From positions 1 through 64,000 of the forward strand of contig NZ_CABVPL010000036.1 in assembly GCF_902499045.1 (NCBI RefSeq): DNA of 64,000 bases, in the 5' to 3' direction. Both the position numbers and the translations under genes were made by a program. Shown here piece after piece: positions 18,316-27,203 of this stretch. The notes under the pieces were generated by a model. It saw only the letters and a program-made list of their open reading frames with translations, did not search any database and had not been told where the DNA came from. The DNA comes from Burkholderia latens. Its GTDB lineage: Bacteria; Pseudomonadota; Gammaproteobacteria; Burkholderiales; Burkholderiaceae. How positions within the stretch are numbered: the first letter of the stretch is position 1; every line of letters starts with the position of its first letter.

Positions 18316-18903
18316 TCAGCTTTCAAGATCGTCCTTCGGCGAAATCGCCGAACCGATGCGACCGTATTTTGCCTTACGATCCCCGAGCTTCGCTGCGAAC
18401 TGCGCTACACATGCCTTTCCCTTGCTGCTGTTGTTGTATGCTGCAACGCGCTGTTTTCGCTGCTCTTCGGTTCCTTTTTGACGGAACTCAATTAAGTGAC
18501 GAGGCCGGAAAGTCTTGTCAAGTTCCTCCGGACTGACAAGGCTCACTGTATCTTCAAGTTGCATTTGCAGTTCTAGCGCAATTTCCTTACCGGTCACTAA
18601 GAAAAGGCATGGCCTATCGGAATTGGCATCGCGCGCATTGCATCGAAGCAAGAATTGAATACACTGATCGACAGTCCGATCGACATCTAAGTTGTAGGCC
18701 GGTATTATTTCATCGTACGCAGCCGACTGTTGAGGTATCAGTTTCAATGAGGCCAAAAATGCAGCAGCTACATAGTTTTGGTACGAGTTCAGGCCTTGGC
18801 ACATCGGACTAATGTGCGTTACGCGATCGCCAATCAACTCATCCAAATCATTGGCGTCCCATACACTCCGATACACATCGACCAATCTGACATTCATCGT
18901 CAT
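18316..18903 (-). CDS. island protein of unknown function
   Basis: A 195-residue soluble protein I do not recognise. It is mixed alpha/beta in appearance, with an acidic middle and a Lys/Arg-rich C-terminus (RQKGTEEQRKQR, LGDRKAKYGR). No signal peptide or membrane helix. Base composition is clearly lower in GC than the chromosome, consistent with foreign origin. The start is ATG 18903 or 18897; the frame also has TTG codons just upstream. It is oriented away from the toxin fragment. Several Cys (MCQGL, QCIQF, RCNA, PCLF, ACVAQ) are present without a metal-binding pattern. Confidence 0.6.
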   Translation of the reverse strand: MTMNVRLVDVYRSVWDANDLDELIGDRVTHISPMCQGLNSYQNYVAAAFLASLKLIPQQSAAYDEIIPAYNLDVDRTVDQCIQFLLRCNARDANSDRPCLFLVTGKEIALELQMQLEDTVSLVSPEELDKTFRPRHLIEFRQKGTEEQRKQRVAAYNNSSKGKACVAQFAAKLGDRKAKYGRIGSAISPKDDLES

Positions 18904-19185
18904 CAACAATGGTTCAACCGAGGGGTTGATTTTCTGTTGATTCCATGGTTTGTACAGCTTTGCGCACCCGAGCGCAAGGTATTGAATCGGATTGTGTTTG
19001 GAGTATTTTGTGTGATGTTAAATTATTTCAACAGAGGATGATCGTCGCCAAAATTTCCACTTGTCATTACCTGAAAGGAAGGGCTTTCTTGCGCGAACCG
19101 TCTTCTTCGGCATCCTCGAACGCCTGCTGATATTCATTGAACAGAGAATCGTAACCGCCTTTCCCTCTGATCGGTACTACGATGC

Positions 19186-20277
19186 CATCGCGCGAAAGAA
19201 GCGGATGCGGCAAAAGCGGCTGCAAACGATCCCAACCTTACGCCGGAACAACGAGCAGCGGCCCAACAACGTGCCGATCAGTTGACCGCAGAGTGGGGGC
19301 CGAGCGGCACGTATCGTCAGGTGTTGACCGCGCTCACGGTTGCGGCCGGTAGCAACGTAACGGGCGGCATGGGGCAACTCGCGCAAAATGCGACGATCGC
19401 ATACGTGCAACAGCTTGGTGCGAATCAGGTCGAGCAAATCGCCGACAGCGTGGGCAGTGAAGAGGCGCGCGCAGCACTTCATGCGATCGTAGGGTGTTCC
19501 GGCGCGGCGGCAGGCGGTCAAGCGTGTGGCGTTGGCGCAATGGGAGCCGCCGCAAGCTCGGTAATCGGAAGCTTGATGGCTCCGACGACCAACATGTCTT
19601 CAGAGGAGCGCGAAGCTCGCGACAACCTGGTGTCGAGCTTGGTTGCCGGCGTTGCAGCGATATCGGGTCAGGATATCGCGACGGCAGCAGGTGCAGCTAA
19701 GATCGAAGTCGAGAATAATCAGATAGCGCCGCCACAGATGGCGCCGCCGCCTACTTGGCTGTCAGGATTCAAGCTGCCGGGATTCACAGGACAAAGCCGG
19801 GACAAGGGTGACAATGCCATTATCGACAATTCGACCGAGCTTGATTCGAGTGCGAAGGCCGGACCGCTGATCAGTCCGCTTGGTGCGCAAAGAGCGGTTG
19901 AGGCGATCATCACGGCGCTCACGCCTGGCTGGCTTCAGCAGATGATGAACGACCCGCTCACGATGGCGGGTTACAAGCCGAATCAGGGTGGCGTCGGTAA
20001 CATGGGCGCGTTTTTTGATATGCCAGGGTTTGGTTCCGATTTGAGCGGCGCTTCACAGAAGACGAATTATCGATATCAAGGGCAGGCAGTTTATAAGGCA
20101 ACATCCAACACCGGTTCAATTAGTAAGGGCGATCTTTTCTATCTTGATGGATCACATATGAATCACCTTGAAGTCTTCGACGGAAACGGCAACTTCAAGA
20201 AAGTTGTCAATCTTGACGGCTCTGAAAATTCGGATAAGACAGATGCGGGGCAGGGGCGTAGGATTAAGGTTAAGTGA
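19186..20277 (+). pseudogene. CdiA C-terminal fragment with nuclease-like toxin domain
   Basis: The frame is open from 19171 and shows CdiA homology from about 19186 but has no ATG or ribosome-binding site there; a TTG at 19282 is the first listed start. The first half resembles the region before the pretoxin domain of contact-dependent inhibition proteins (GSNVTGGMGQLAQNATIAYVQQLGA). The VENN motif is at 19708-19719 and marks the start of the variable toxin part. GC falls sharply after about 20000. The last 60 residues (LDGSHMNHLEVFDGNG, then GRRIKVK) resemble the colicin E3-type ribonuclease domain. Without the transport domains this is an orphan toxin cassette, a CDI displacement remnant. 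Confidence 0.7.
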
Positions 20278-20299
20278 AGTCGAAAAGGAGAGTGAAAAA

Positions 20300-20695
20300 A
20301 TGGACCCGAAATCTATTTTTAAAAAAAATATCTTCTCATCGCCCGCCTACGACGAGAAATCCTTTGCTGGCGTCTTACATGAGCAAGGAATCTGGCAAGA
20401 GGAACAATATTGGCTGCTGGAAGCGGCGTTGTATGCACTTGCCCACGAAAAGACGATCGAAGCCAATCTGTATGCCGAAGTATTTATGATTTTCAATTTC
20501 GTGATGAATGCAATTTGCTCCCATCTCGACCAGAGCGATTTGTATGAAATCGAAAATCTTGATCGTGAGAGGGTTTATGATTTGCGTGAGCGAGTCCGCA
20601 TGGTTTTTGAGGGATTTTTTGTCAGAAAAATGCCAGATCAAGAAGCTTGCTTCGAAGAGAGAAATCCGTTGCTCGGGAGTGGGGCGGGAAATTGA
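20300..20695 (+). CDS. probable immunity protein of the CdiA-CT toxin
   Basis: A 131-residue acidic, helical protein starting 22 bases after the toxin stop, with AAGGAGAGTG before ATG 20300. Position, size and low GC are those of a cdiI gene. The pattern (HEQGIWQEEQYWLLEAALYALA, then HLDQSDLYEIENLD) reminds me of the Imm41 immunity family, but that is from memory. It would bind and neutralise the adjacent toxin in the cytoplasm. The frame extends upstream into the toxin gene; the ribosome-binding site decides the start. Confidence 0.65.
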   Translation: MDPKSIFKKNIFSSPAYDEKSFAGVLHEQGIWQEEQYWLLEAALYALAHEKTIEANLYAEVFMIFNFVMNAICSHLDQSDLYEIENLDRERVYDLRERVRMVFEGFFVRKMPDQEACFEERNPLLGSGAGN

Positions 20696-20700
20696 TAGCT

Positions 20701-21087
20701 ATGGAACTGAATCGAATCAAAACCTTGTTGCGGGACTTGGCGCTGTCACATGGCTTGACGGATGCTGATCTGCGTGCGTACAACGAAGAAGCGGACGACC
20801 TAGAGTGGTATATCAATTGGAAGAGGGATCAAGAGGAATTGTTCGCGAAAGAAATGCGCCGCGTTCGGGATGCCCTCGATCTGTATGAATCGGCCATGAA
20901 TCAGGGGGACAAGTTGACGGCGAAAGCAGGATTAATCCATGCCGGAATTGCTCTTCAGGGCCTGTCGGGTTTCTTCGACGGCTTAATGCACGACGTAAAA
21001 AAGGCTTATGCCGATCCCCGCTTCAGTTGGCCAAAATTCCCAAGTGATGATTGGAAAATTCCGCCTGAATATGGGTTCAAGGAATGA
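20701..21087 (+). CDS. small island protein next to the immunity gene
   Basis: A 128-residue charged, mostly helical protein starting 5 bases after the previous stop, so probably co-transcribed with it. No family is recognised. It has no signal peptide; the middle (AGLIHAGIALQGLSGFFDGLM) is amphipathic. In CDI orphan arrays, toxin and immunity genes are often followed by further immunity or accessory genes, so it may be a second immunity protein, but no second toxin fragment precedes it. GC is intermediate. Confidence 0.6.
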   Translation: MELNRIKTLLRDLALSHGLTDADLRAYNEEADDLEWYINWKRDQEELFAKEMRRVRDALDLYESAMNQGDKLTAKAGLIHAGIALQGLSGFFDGLMHDVKKAYADPRFSWPKFPSDDWKIPPEYGFKE

Positions 21088-21130
21088 CTGATCAAATAAA
21101 AGAGGTGAAGTCGATGGTCCGGTCTGTTAA

Positions 21131-22178
21131 TGTCAGGTCATAAAAAATGCGAGAGACAAAAAATTTCCGCTCGTCGTTGATCTGGATGGCACGTTGACGG
21201 TTTCGGATACCTTGATGGAATCCGTGATACGTGTCGCCAAGCGACAACCTACGAACCTACTGCGACTGCCTCTCTGGCTCGCTGGTGGTCGCGCCGCGTT
21301 TAAAGCCAAGGTCGCAGAGCATGCCGATTTTCGAGCGGAAACGCTTCCGTATCGCGATTCGCTTGTCGACTATCTCACCCGAGAACGTGAGAGCGGGCGA
21401 AAAATCGTACTCGCGACTGCAGCACATCGTTCGATCGCTGAGCGTGTGAGCACGCATCTTGGCCTGCTCGATTGTGTCATTGCTACCAGTGACGAAACGA
21501 ATCTCAAGGGAGAGGCCAAACTGGCCTGCATTCGCCAGCAGATCGGCAACCACTTCGTGTATGCGGGTGATAGCAAGCCGACTTGCCGGTTTGGGCTGGT
21601 GCGAGAGGTGCCGTCCTTGCTGGCGTTTCACCTGATGTCGCCGCAGATGTCCGCAGCCACGTTCCCATCGAACACGAGTTCACGAATGTACGTGCAACGT
21701 TCTCCACATGGTGCAAGGCCCTGCGTGTTCACCAGTGGCTAAAGAATCTGCTGCTGTTCGTCCCGCTGCTGACAGCCTTTGCATTCCTCGATATCGGTAA
21801 GGTCGGTTTGCTTGCGCTCGCGTTCTTGTCAATGTCGCTTGGCGCGTCAGCAACCTACATCGGCAACGATCTTTGGGATTTGGACAACGATCGCCGACAT
21901 CCAAGAAAGCGAAATCGTCCCTTTGCGAGCAGGGTGTTGTCGATCAATCAAGGTATCGCGTGCGCAGCGCTACTGCTGACATTGGCGTTTGCCTTGGCGT
22001 TGGCAGTGTCCGCTGAATTTACGGGCATGTTCGCGCTCTATCTGCTCCTTACGACCGCGTACAGCTAGCGCTTGAATTCGGTGGTGCTACTCGATGTGCT
22101 CGTCTTGTCACTGCTATACACGTACCGAATCGTCGCGGGGGCGGTTGCAGCGGAAATCATGGTGAGCCGATGGCTTTG
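21131..22178 (+). pseudogene. decayed HAD-UbiA fusion (prenyltransferase) gene
   Basis: The frame opens with FPLVVDLDGTLTVSDTL, a HAD phosphatase motif I, without a start codon. It continues to GNHFVYAGDSK near 21572, where a single missing base shifts the frame; the continuation is PVWAGARGAVLAGV in the +1 frame, then a UbiA-like segment (ALRVHQWLKNLLLFVPLLTAF, GNDLWDLDNDRRHP). An in-frame TAG at 22066-22068 interrupts it before VVLLDVLVLSLLYTYRIVAG, and homology stops near 22178 where the DUF746 gene begins. Intact homologues make polyprenyl-linked pentose intermediates. Three lesions show it is dead. Confidence 0.75.
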
Positions 22179-22787
22179 CTGTCGCCCGACGCAGACCCTG
22201 TTCCGTCGTGCCCGCGCTGTAAATGAACGGCGATCGACAAAAAGGGATATACGCATCGGTACGCTGGACGGCTGCCAACCTACATTTGCAGAGGCTGCGG
22301 CCAGTATTTCAACCGCCTCGGTTTCACGCCGCTTGCACATCGGGCGGTCGAACACATCGATGCGTTCATATCGCTGCTTTTTCAACCGTTGAGCTGGGCG
22401 GAAGCGGCTCGGCAGTTGGGAATGGATGCGCCAGCAATTAGCACCGCCGTCAAGGATTTCAAACGATGGTTGTCGATCGACGCGACGGAGGCGCGACACA
22501 TCGTCCTCGGCGGTCGCTTCGCAACGGTGAGTGCGCTGACAAGCGGTGCAGACGCTGCCGATTCGGTCGAGGAAGATCGGCAACTTAGCAAAATGTTGCT
22601 GTCCGATTTTGACAAAATCCATGCGCCGATGCACGTGCCGACCCCATGTCCGGCGTGCGGCAGCATGCAGGTTCGAACCACGGGGATTTGGGGCGATTTC
22701 CCTTTTGAGCAGGCGTTGCAAAGTTCGCCGGCCCCATTCGCTCGACCGCTTGTCGGGCATTGGGTGCGCTATGTACTTCCGAAATAG
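22170..22787 (+). pseudogene. DUF746-type zinc-ribbon transposon protein, interrupted
   Basis: Starts at ATG 22170 (MALLSPDADPVPSCPRCK), hits an in-frame TGA at 22224-22226, then continues in the same frame with YICRGCGQYFNRLGFTPLA, PLSWAEAARQLGMDAPAIS (a helix-turn-helix) and CPACGSMQV. The CPRC/CRGC pairs form a zinc ribbon, as in the transposon-associated DUF746 proteins common in Burkholderia. Apart from the stop the frame is open to 22787. The 3' part overlaps the antisense integrase remnant, so the last 20 or so codons may not be original. Confidence 0.6.
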
Positions 22788-22958
22788 GTCCCCGACAGTT
22801 GGACCAGTCTCGACAGGTTTGATCGTATCGCCGTGCTCGTGCTCTTCAGCCCAACGCTCAGCGGCTTCCTCGCTGACGAAGGTTGCGGACAGGCTAGGCT
22901 GCCCCTTACGGCGAATTTTGACTTGCCATTTTGTCCCACGCAGGGTGATTGTGGCCAT
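22734..22958 (-). pseudogene. truncated tyrosine-type integrase, N-terminal remnant
   Basis: About 75 residues of a phage-type integrase N-terminus (ITLRGTKWQVKIRRKGQPS, then TVGDLFRKYIAH), starting ATG 22958. The catalytic domain with its Arg-His-Arg-Tyr residues is missing; downstream the frame runs into the antisense of the DUF746 and UbiA genes up to 22065. The remnant points away from the right repeat, 41 bases from it, the normal place for the integrase of a site-specific island. The exact break is uncertain by tens of bases. Confidence 0.65.
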
Positions 22959-22999
22959 TCATGCTCTCCAAGTGGTTGATTAAGAACATGAAAGGGGTC

Positions 23000-23127
23000 T
23001 CGTGTCGCACGACCGTGAGTTCGTCAGCGGCCTCGCGAACCGGATCATCGAAGTGCGCACCGACGGCACGCTCTTCGACTTCGACGGGAATTACGAGGAG
23101 TTCCTCGCGAGCCAGGGGCAGGAATAA
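23000..23127 (+). pseudogene. displaced original 3' end of ybiT (right attachment site)
   Basis: 128 bases corresponding to the last 42 codons of ybiT, ending with TAA 23125-23127. The first 58 bases equal the left repeat; the remainder uses GC-rich codons normal for this chromosome, so this is the ancestral end. Two residues differ from the restored copy (FDGN for FGGN, LAS for LTS). The ancestral terminator follows at 23162. Confidence 0.85.
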
Positions 23128-23161
23128 GCGCGCGGGCGGTCATGCCCGCGCCGGTGTAACG

Positions 23162-23193
23162 AAAGCCCGTCAGGTGCAAGTCTGGCGGGCTTT
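23162..23193 (+). terminator. ancestral ybiT terminator
   Basis: A 12-bp stem with one G-T pair (AAAGCCCGTCAG at 23162-23173, CTGGCGGGCTTT at 23182-23193) and T-run. It lies 35 bases after the displaced ybiT stop and also faces the convergent alcohol dehydrogenase gene. Confidence 0.8.
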
Positions 23194-23338
23194 GTCGCAT
23201 TCGGGCCCAGCGTTCGCCGTCACGCGGCGACAGAATCCGCGCGCGCCGAAAGCGCGAAGCCGACGCGTCGTGCGCCGGGGGCGATTCGGCATGCGGGACC
23301 GCGAGCCACGAACACCGGCACCGGCGGCGCGGACGCCG

Positions 23339-24385
23339 TCACCCCGAGAAATCCGTCACGACCGTCACGCCCGCGCCTTCGAACCGGTTCATGTTCATCA
23401 GCGCGTCGATCGACTCGCCGAGGCGGATTTCCTTGCCGATCAACCGGCTCGGCGCGAGCTTGCTGGCGTGCACCATGTCGAGCATCGCGTCGTACCGATG
23501 CGCCTGCATCCCGTGGCTGCCGAGAATCTCCAGCTCGTGCGCGATGACCTTGCTCATCGGCACGGCCGGCGTCGCATGCTCGCCGAGCATCAACCCGACC
23601 TGCACGTGCTTGCCGCGGCGGCGCAGATTGCTGATCGAGTTGAAGCAGGTGGTCGGATGGCCAAGCGCGTCGAGCGACACGTGCGCGCCGCCGCGTGTGA
23701 GCTCCTTCACCGCGTCGACGACGTCGGCGACTTCCGCCGCATTGACGGTCGCCACTGCGCCGACCGACCGCGCAAGCGCGAGCGCGCGCTCGGAGATGTC
23801 GATCGCGACGACGTTCGCGCCGATCGCATTCGCGATCATGATCGCCGACAGCCCCACGCCGCCGCAGCCGTGCACGGCGACCCATTGACCGGCCGACGTG
23901 CGGCCCTGGTCGACCACCGCGCGAAACGACGTCACGAACCGGCATCCAAGGCTCGCGGCGGTCGGAAAATCGAGCGCGTCGGGCAGCCGCACGAGATTCA
24001 GGTCCGCGTGTTGGATGCCGACGTATTCGGCGAACGAGCCCCAGTGCGTGAAGCCGGGCTGAAACTGCTGCTCGCATACCTGCTGATTGCCGGAGTGGCA
24101 TTCCGGGCAGTGGCCGCACCCCGCGACGAACGGCACGGTGACGCGATCGCCGGCCTTCCAGCGCGTGACCGACGCACCGGCCGCGACGACGATGCCGGCC
24201 AGTTCGTGGCCGGGCACATGCGGCAGCACGATGTCCGGGTCGTGCCCCATCCAGCCGTGCCAATCGCTGCGGCACACGCCGGTCGCCTTGACCTCGATCA
24301 CGACGCCGTCAGGCGCCGGCGCCGGATCGTCGACGTTCATCAGCCGCGGCGCGGCGCCGAAGGCTTCATAGACAACAGCTTTCAC
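23339..24385 (-). CDS. zinc-dependent alcohol dehydrogenase
   Basis: A 348-residue MDR alcohol dehydrogenase with both zinc sites: catalytic C ([11 protein letters not shown]), H and E (GHELAGIV) and the structural [15 protein letters not shown]. The Rossmann motif is [14 protein letters not shown] near residues 170-183. It oxidises an alcohol with NAD(P), substrate not determinable. It is divergent from an Lrp/AsnC regulator with 133 bases between them, so control by that regulator is likely. Confidence 0.92.
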   Translation of the reverse strand: MKAVVYEAFGAAPRLMNVDDPAPAPDGVVIEVKATGVCRSDWHGWMGHDPDIVLPHVPGHELAGIVVAAGASVTRWKAGDRVTVPFVAGCGHCPECHSGNQQVCEQQFQPGFTHWGSFAEYVGIQHADLNLVRLPDALDFPTAASLGCRFVTSFRAVVDQGRTSAGQWVAVHGCGGVGLSAIMIANAIGANVVAIDISERALALARSVGAVATVNAAEVADVVDAVKELTRGGAHVSLDALGHPTTCFNSISNLRRRGKHVQVGLMLGEHATPAVPMSKVIAHELEILGSHGMQAHRYDAMLDMVHASKLAPSRLIGKEIRLGESIDALMNMNRFEGAGVTVVTDFSG

Positions 24386-24473
24386 TATCTCCTCCTGAGT
24401 CGAATGACTGTTTCAATATAGTCCGGAAAGACTGGATTGTTCTTTCGTTATTCGATTGAAAATCGGGTATTTC

Positions 24474-24497
24474 CGCGATAGCCTTGCGACTATCGCG
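24474..24497. promoter_or_regulatory. inverted repeat before the Lrp-type gene
   Basis: Eight-base arms CGCGATAG (24474-24481) and CTATCGCG (24490-24497) with an 8-base spacer, ending 21 bases before the Lrp-type start codon. Candidate autoregulatory operator or leader hairpin. Confidence 0.4.
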
Positions 24498-24518
24498 CGC
24501 TTGCCGCAAGGAGCTTTC

Positions 24519-24983
24519 ATGGAACAACTGGACAGGATCGATCGCGGGATGCTGGACATGCTCCAGCAGGACGGGCGCGTATCGAACGCGCGGCTCGCCG
24601 AAGCGTTTTCGCTCAGCGAGACCTCCTGCTGGCGCCGACTTCGGCGGCTCGAGGAAGCGGGGTTGATCGCCGGCTATCACGCGCGGCTCGACCGCAGAAA
24701 GCTGGGGTTCGGCGTGATGGCGTTCGTGCAGATCGTCTGCACGCAGCACAGTGAGGAAGTGACGGCCGAGTTCGAGCGCCTGATCGACGCGAGCCCGAAC
24801 GTGCTCGCGTGCGACAACACGACCGGCGAGGCGGATTTTCTGCTGCAGGTGGTGGCCGCCGATCTCGACGATTACAGCCACTTCGTCGAAAGGGTGCTGC
24901 GCAAGCTGCCGGGCGTGCTGAGCATCCGTTCGAACCTGTCGCTGCGGCAGCTGAAGTCGACGCAGCGGCTGCCGATCGCGTGA
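24519..24983 (+). CDS. Lrp/AsnC-family transcriptional regulator
   Basis: A 154-residue regulator with an N-terminal helix-turn-helix (LDRIDRGMLDMLQQDGRVSNARLAEAFSLSETSCWRRLRRLEEAG) and a C-terminal RAM/ASNC ligand domain (FERLIDASPNVLACDNTTGEADFLLQVVAADL). ATG 24519 follows AAGGAGCTTTC, ruling out the longer frame. Family members sense amino acids and form octamers. Its divergent neighbour, the alcohol dehydrogenase, is the likely target. Confidence 0.92.
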   Translation: MEQLDRIDRGMLDMLQQDGRVSNARLAEAFSLSETSCWRRLRRLEEAGLIAGYHARLDRRKLGFGVMAFVQIVCTQHSEEVTAEFERLIDASPNVLACDNTTGEADFLLQVVAADLDDYSHFVERVLRKLPGVLSIRSNLSLRQLKSTQRLPIA

Positions 24984-25011
24984 CGGCGCGCCGCGGCGCT
25001 TGCGGATCCGC

Positions 25012-25377
25012 TCAGTCGGCCAGCCGTTTGTCGGCGAGCGCCTTGCAGCAGTCTTCGTACACCCATTGCACGAGTTTCGCGCGGTAGTCGAGGTCGTCGG
25101 TATCGACGATTTCCTCGACCGCGTCGCGCGCCCACGACGCGTCGACGAAGTCCGCGTGCCGCTTCGCGATGTCCTGCGCGAGCGCGGCCAGCTTCGCGAT
25201 CGCGAGCCAGTCGGCCTGCCGGTGATGGCGGTCCAGCCAACGGTGCGCGGCCTGCACCTGGAACGCTGCGTCGGGCCAGGATTCGTTCAGGTAAAACGAG
25301 CCGAGATTGCCGCAGGTGAGCCAGCACAGCAGTTCCAGCCGATCTTGCGAGCCGAGGTTGTGGGGTGCATCGGTCAT
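25012..25377 (-). CDS. conserved hypothetical protein
   Basis: A 121-residue soluble, all-helical protein of unknown function, Trp- and Asp-rich (LCWLTCGNLGSFYLNESWPDAAF; WARDAVEEIVDTDDLDYRAKLVQWVYEDCC). No signal peptide. Codon use is that of the chromosome and the start at 25377 is preceded by a purine-rich stretch. It stands alone, convergent with the Lrp-type gene and divergent from the aldehyde dehydrogenase gene. Confidence 0.75.
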   Translation of the reverse strand: MTDAPHNLGSQDRLELLCWLTCGNLGSFYLNESWPDAAFQVQAAHRWLDRHHRQADWLAIAKLAALAQDIAKRHADFVDASWARDAVEEIVDTDDLDYRAKLVQWVYEDCCKALADKRLAD

Positions 25378-25635
25378 GGCAGCGCTTACGAAAGCATCGA
25401 TTCCGGGTGGCGCGGCGTGCAGCGGCCGGCGCCGATATTAAAAACATAGCACGATGCGCGCCACGTGGCGCGCCGGCGTGGCGCGGATGCCGCAAGCGCG
25501 CTGAAACCGGCCGCCGGCGGCCGTCGCCGCGTCGCCGCCGTGCGGCGGCGCGCATTCGCTCGCGGTGCGACCCGGTGCGATCGCCGGGCCGCACGACACT
25601 CGCTAGAATGGCCGTTTTCCGGGAGACAGGAAGCG

Positions 25636-27072
25636 ATGAAAATCTACGACGCGTTCTACATCGACGGCGCATGGCGCAAACCGGCCGGAACGGGCACGAT
25701 CGACGTGATCGACTCGGCCACCGAGGCCGTGATCGGCCGGATTCCCGAAGGCGTCGCATCGGACGCACGAGACGCGATCCGCGCGGCGCGCGCCGCCTTC
25801 GACGCATGGGCCGCGACGCCGGCCGCGACGCGCGCGGGCTACCTGCGCAAGATCGTCGAGCGGCTGCAGACGCGCAGCGAGGAACTCGCGCAGTCGATCA
25901 CCGGCGAAGTCGGGATGCCGATCAAGCTGTCGCGCGCGATCCAGGTCGGCGGCCCGATCTACAACTGGAACGCATATGCGAAGCTCGCCGAATCGTTCGA
26001 ATTCGACGCGAAGGTCGGCAACTCGCTGGTGGTGCGCGAGCCGGTCGGCGTCGTCGCGGCGATCACGCCGTGGAACTACCCGCTGAACCAGATCACGCTG
26101 AAGGTCGCGCCGGCGCTCGCGGCCGGCTGCACGGTCGTGCTCAAGCCGTCCGAAGTCGCGCCGCTCAACGCGTTCATGCTCGCCGACGCGATTCACGAAG
26201 CCGGCCTGCCGCCGGGCGTGTTCAACCTCGTGTGCGGGTACGGCCCGGTCGTCGGCGAGGTGCTGGCAACCGATCCGGACGTCGACATGGTGTCGTTCAC
26301 GGGTTCGACGCGCGCGGGCAAGCGCGTGGCCGAGCTCGCGGCAGCGAGCGTGAAGCGCGTCGCGCTGGAGCTGGGCGGCAAGTCGGCGTCGGTGATTCTC
26401 GACGATGCCGATTTCGCGGCGGCAGTGAAGGGCACGGTCAACGCGTGCTACCTGAACGCGGGCCAGACCTGCTCCGCGCATACGCGGATGCTGGTGCCGG
26501 AGGCGCGCTACGACGAGGCGCGCGCGATCGCGAAGGCGGCGGCCGAAGCGTACGTCGCGGGCGATCCGCGGCACGAAGCGACGCGCCTCGGTGCGCTTGC
26601 GTCGGCCGCGCAGCAGCAGCGCGTGCACGCGTATATCCAGCGCGGAATCGACGACGGCGCGGAACTCGTGACGGGCGGCACGGGCCTGCCGGAAGGGCTC
26701 GACAAGGGCTTCTTCGTGAAGCCGACGGTGTTCGGCCGCGTCGATCCGAAATCGGCGATCGCGCAGGAAGAAATCTTCGGGCCGGTGCTGTCGATCATCA
26801 CGTACCGCGACGAAGAAGAAGCGGTGCGGATCGCGAACGATTCGCCGTACGGGCTCGGCGGCGCGGTGTGGGCGGGCAGCGACGAACGCGCGATCCGTGT
26901 CGCGCGGCGTATCCGCACCGGGCAGGTCGACATCAACGGCGGCACGTGGAACGCCGCCGCGCCGTTCGGCGGCTACAAGCAGTCCGGGCATGGCCGCGAG
27001 AACGGCGTGTACGGGCTCGAAGAGTATCTGGAGTACAAGTCGATGCAGTTGAAACGCGCGCACCCGGCCTGA
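25636..27072 (+). CDS. aldehyde dehydrogenase family protein
   Basis: A 478-residue NAD(P)-dependent aldehyde dehydrogenase. Landmarks: [31 protein letters not shown] (cofactor binding), LELGGKSAS with the general base Glu, [12 protein letters not shown] with the nucleophile Cys, and [10 protein letters not shown]. It oxidises an aldehyde to the acid; substrate unknown. ATG 25636 follows GGAGACAGGAAGCG; the open frame back to 25465 is antisense-like. A clear terminator follows. Confidence 0.93.
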   Translation: MKIYDAFYIDGAWRKPAGTGTIDVIDSATEAVIGRIPEGVASDARDAIRAARAAFDAWAATPAATRAGYLRKIVERLQTRSEELAQSITGEVGMPIKLSRAIQVGGPIYNWNAYAKLAESFEFDAKVGNSLVVREPVGVVAAITPWNYPLNQITLKVAPALAAGCTVVLKPSEVAPLNAFMLADAIHEAGLPPGVFNLVCGYGPVVGEVLATDPDVDMVSFTGSTRAGKRVAELAAASVKRVALELGGKSASVILDDADFAAAVKGTVNACYLNAGQTCSAHTRMLVPEARYDEARAIAKAAAEAYVAGDPRHEATRLGALASAAQQQRVHAYIQRGIDDGAELVTGGTGLPEGLDKGFFVKPTVFGRVDPKSAIAQEEIFGPVLSIITYRDEEEAVRIANDSPYGLGGAVWAGSDERAIRVARRIRTGQVDINGGTWNAAAPFGGYKQSGHGRENGVYGLEEYLEYKSMQLKRAHPA

Positions 27073-27098
27073 ACGTCTTCGGATTCCGCATGACCCGC

Positions 27099-27125
27099 AA
27101 CGGCACGCTCGCGTGCCGTTTTTTA
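27099..27125 (+). terminator. intrinsic terminator after the aldehyde dehydrogenase
   Basis: A perfect 9-bp stem (AACGGCACG at 27099-27107, CGTGCCGTT at 27112-27120) with loop CTCG and a T-run into 27125. Confidence 0.92.
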
Positions 27126-27203
27126 TTGACGGCCGTCAAGGTGCGCGCCGGTGGATCGCCGATGATCGCGATTCCGATTTCCGACGTTTCGACGAGGCTC
27201 CAG

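Larger units (their letters stand above)
17862..23057. mobile_element. integrated genomic island in the 3' end of ybiT
   Basis: A 58-bp perfect direct repeat (17862-17919 and 23000-23057) bounds a segment of lower and patchier GC. Alignment continues without gaps for another 70 bases to the stop codons (17989 and 23127) with 14 differences, nearly all synonymous. So the element brought its own ybiT 3' end, restored the gene on the left, and left the original 3' end on the right. Cargo: an unknown minus-strand gene, CdiA-CT fragment, likely immunity gene, another small gene, and decayed HAD-UbiA, DUF746 and integrase genes. The integrase remnant lies beside the right repeat, as expected of tyrosine-recombinase islands. 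With the integrase broken it is probably fixed. Confidence 0.85.

Noticed and set aside
22065-22958. 297-residue integrase gene on the minus strand
   Set aside because: Only the first 75 or so residues are integrase-like; the rest is antisense of DUF746 and UbiA sequence.
23000-23127. Second ybiT gene or tandem duplication
   Set aside because: Only the last 42 codons are present, with a 58-bp exact core and an integrase remnant beside it; an attachment-site duplication explains it better.
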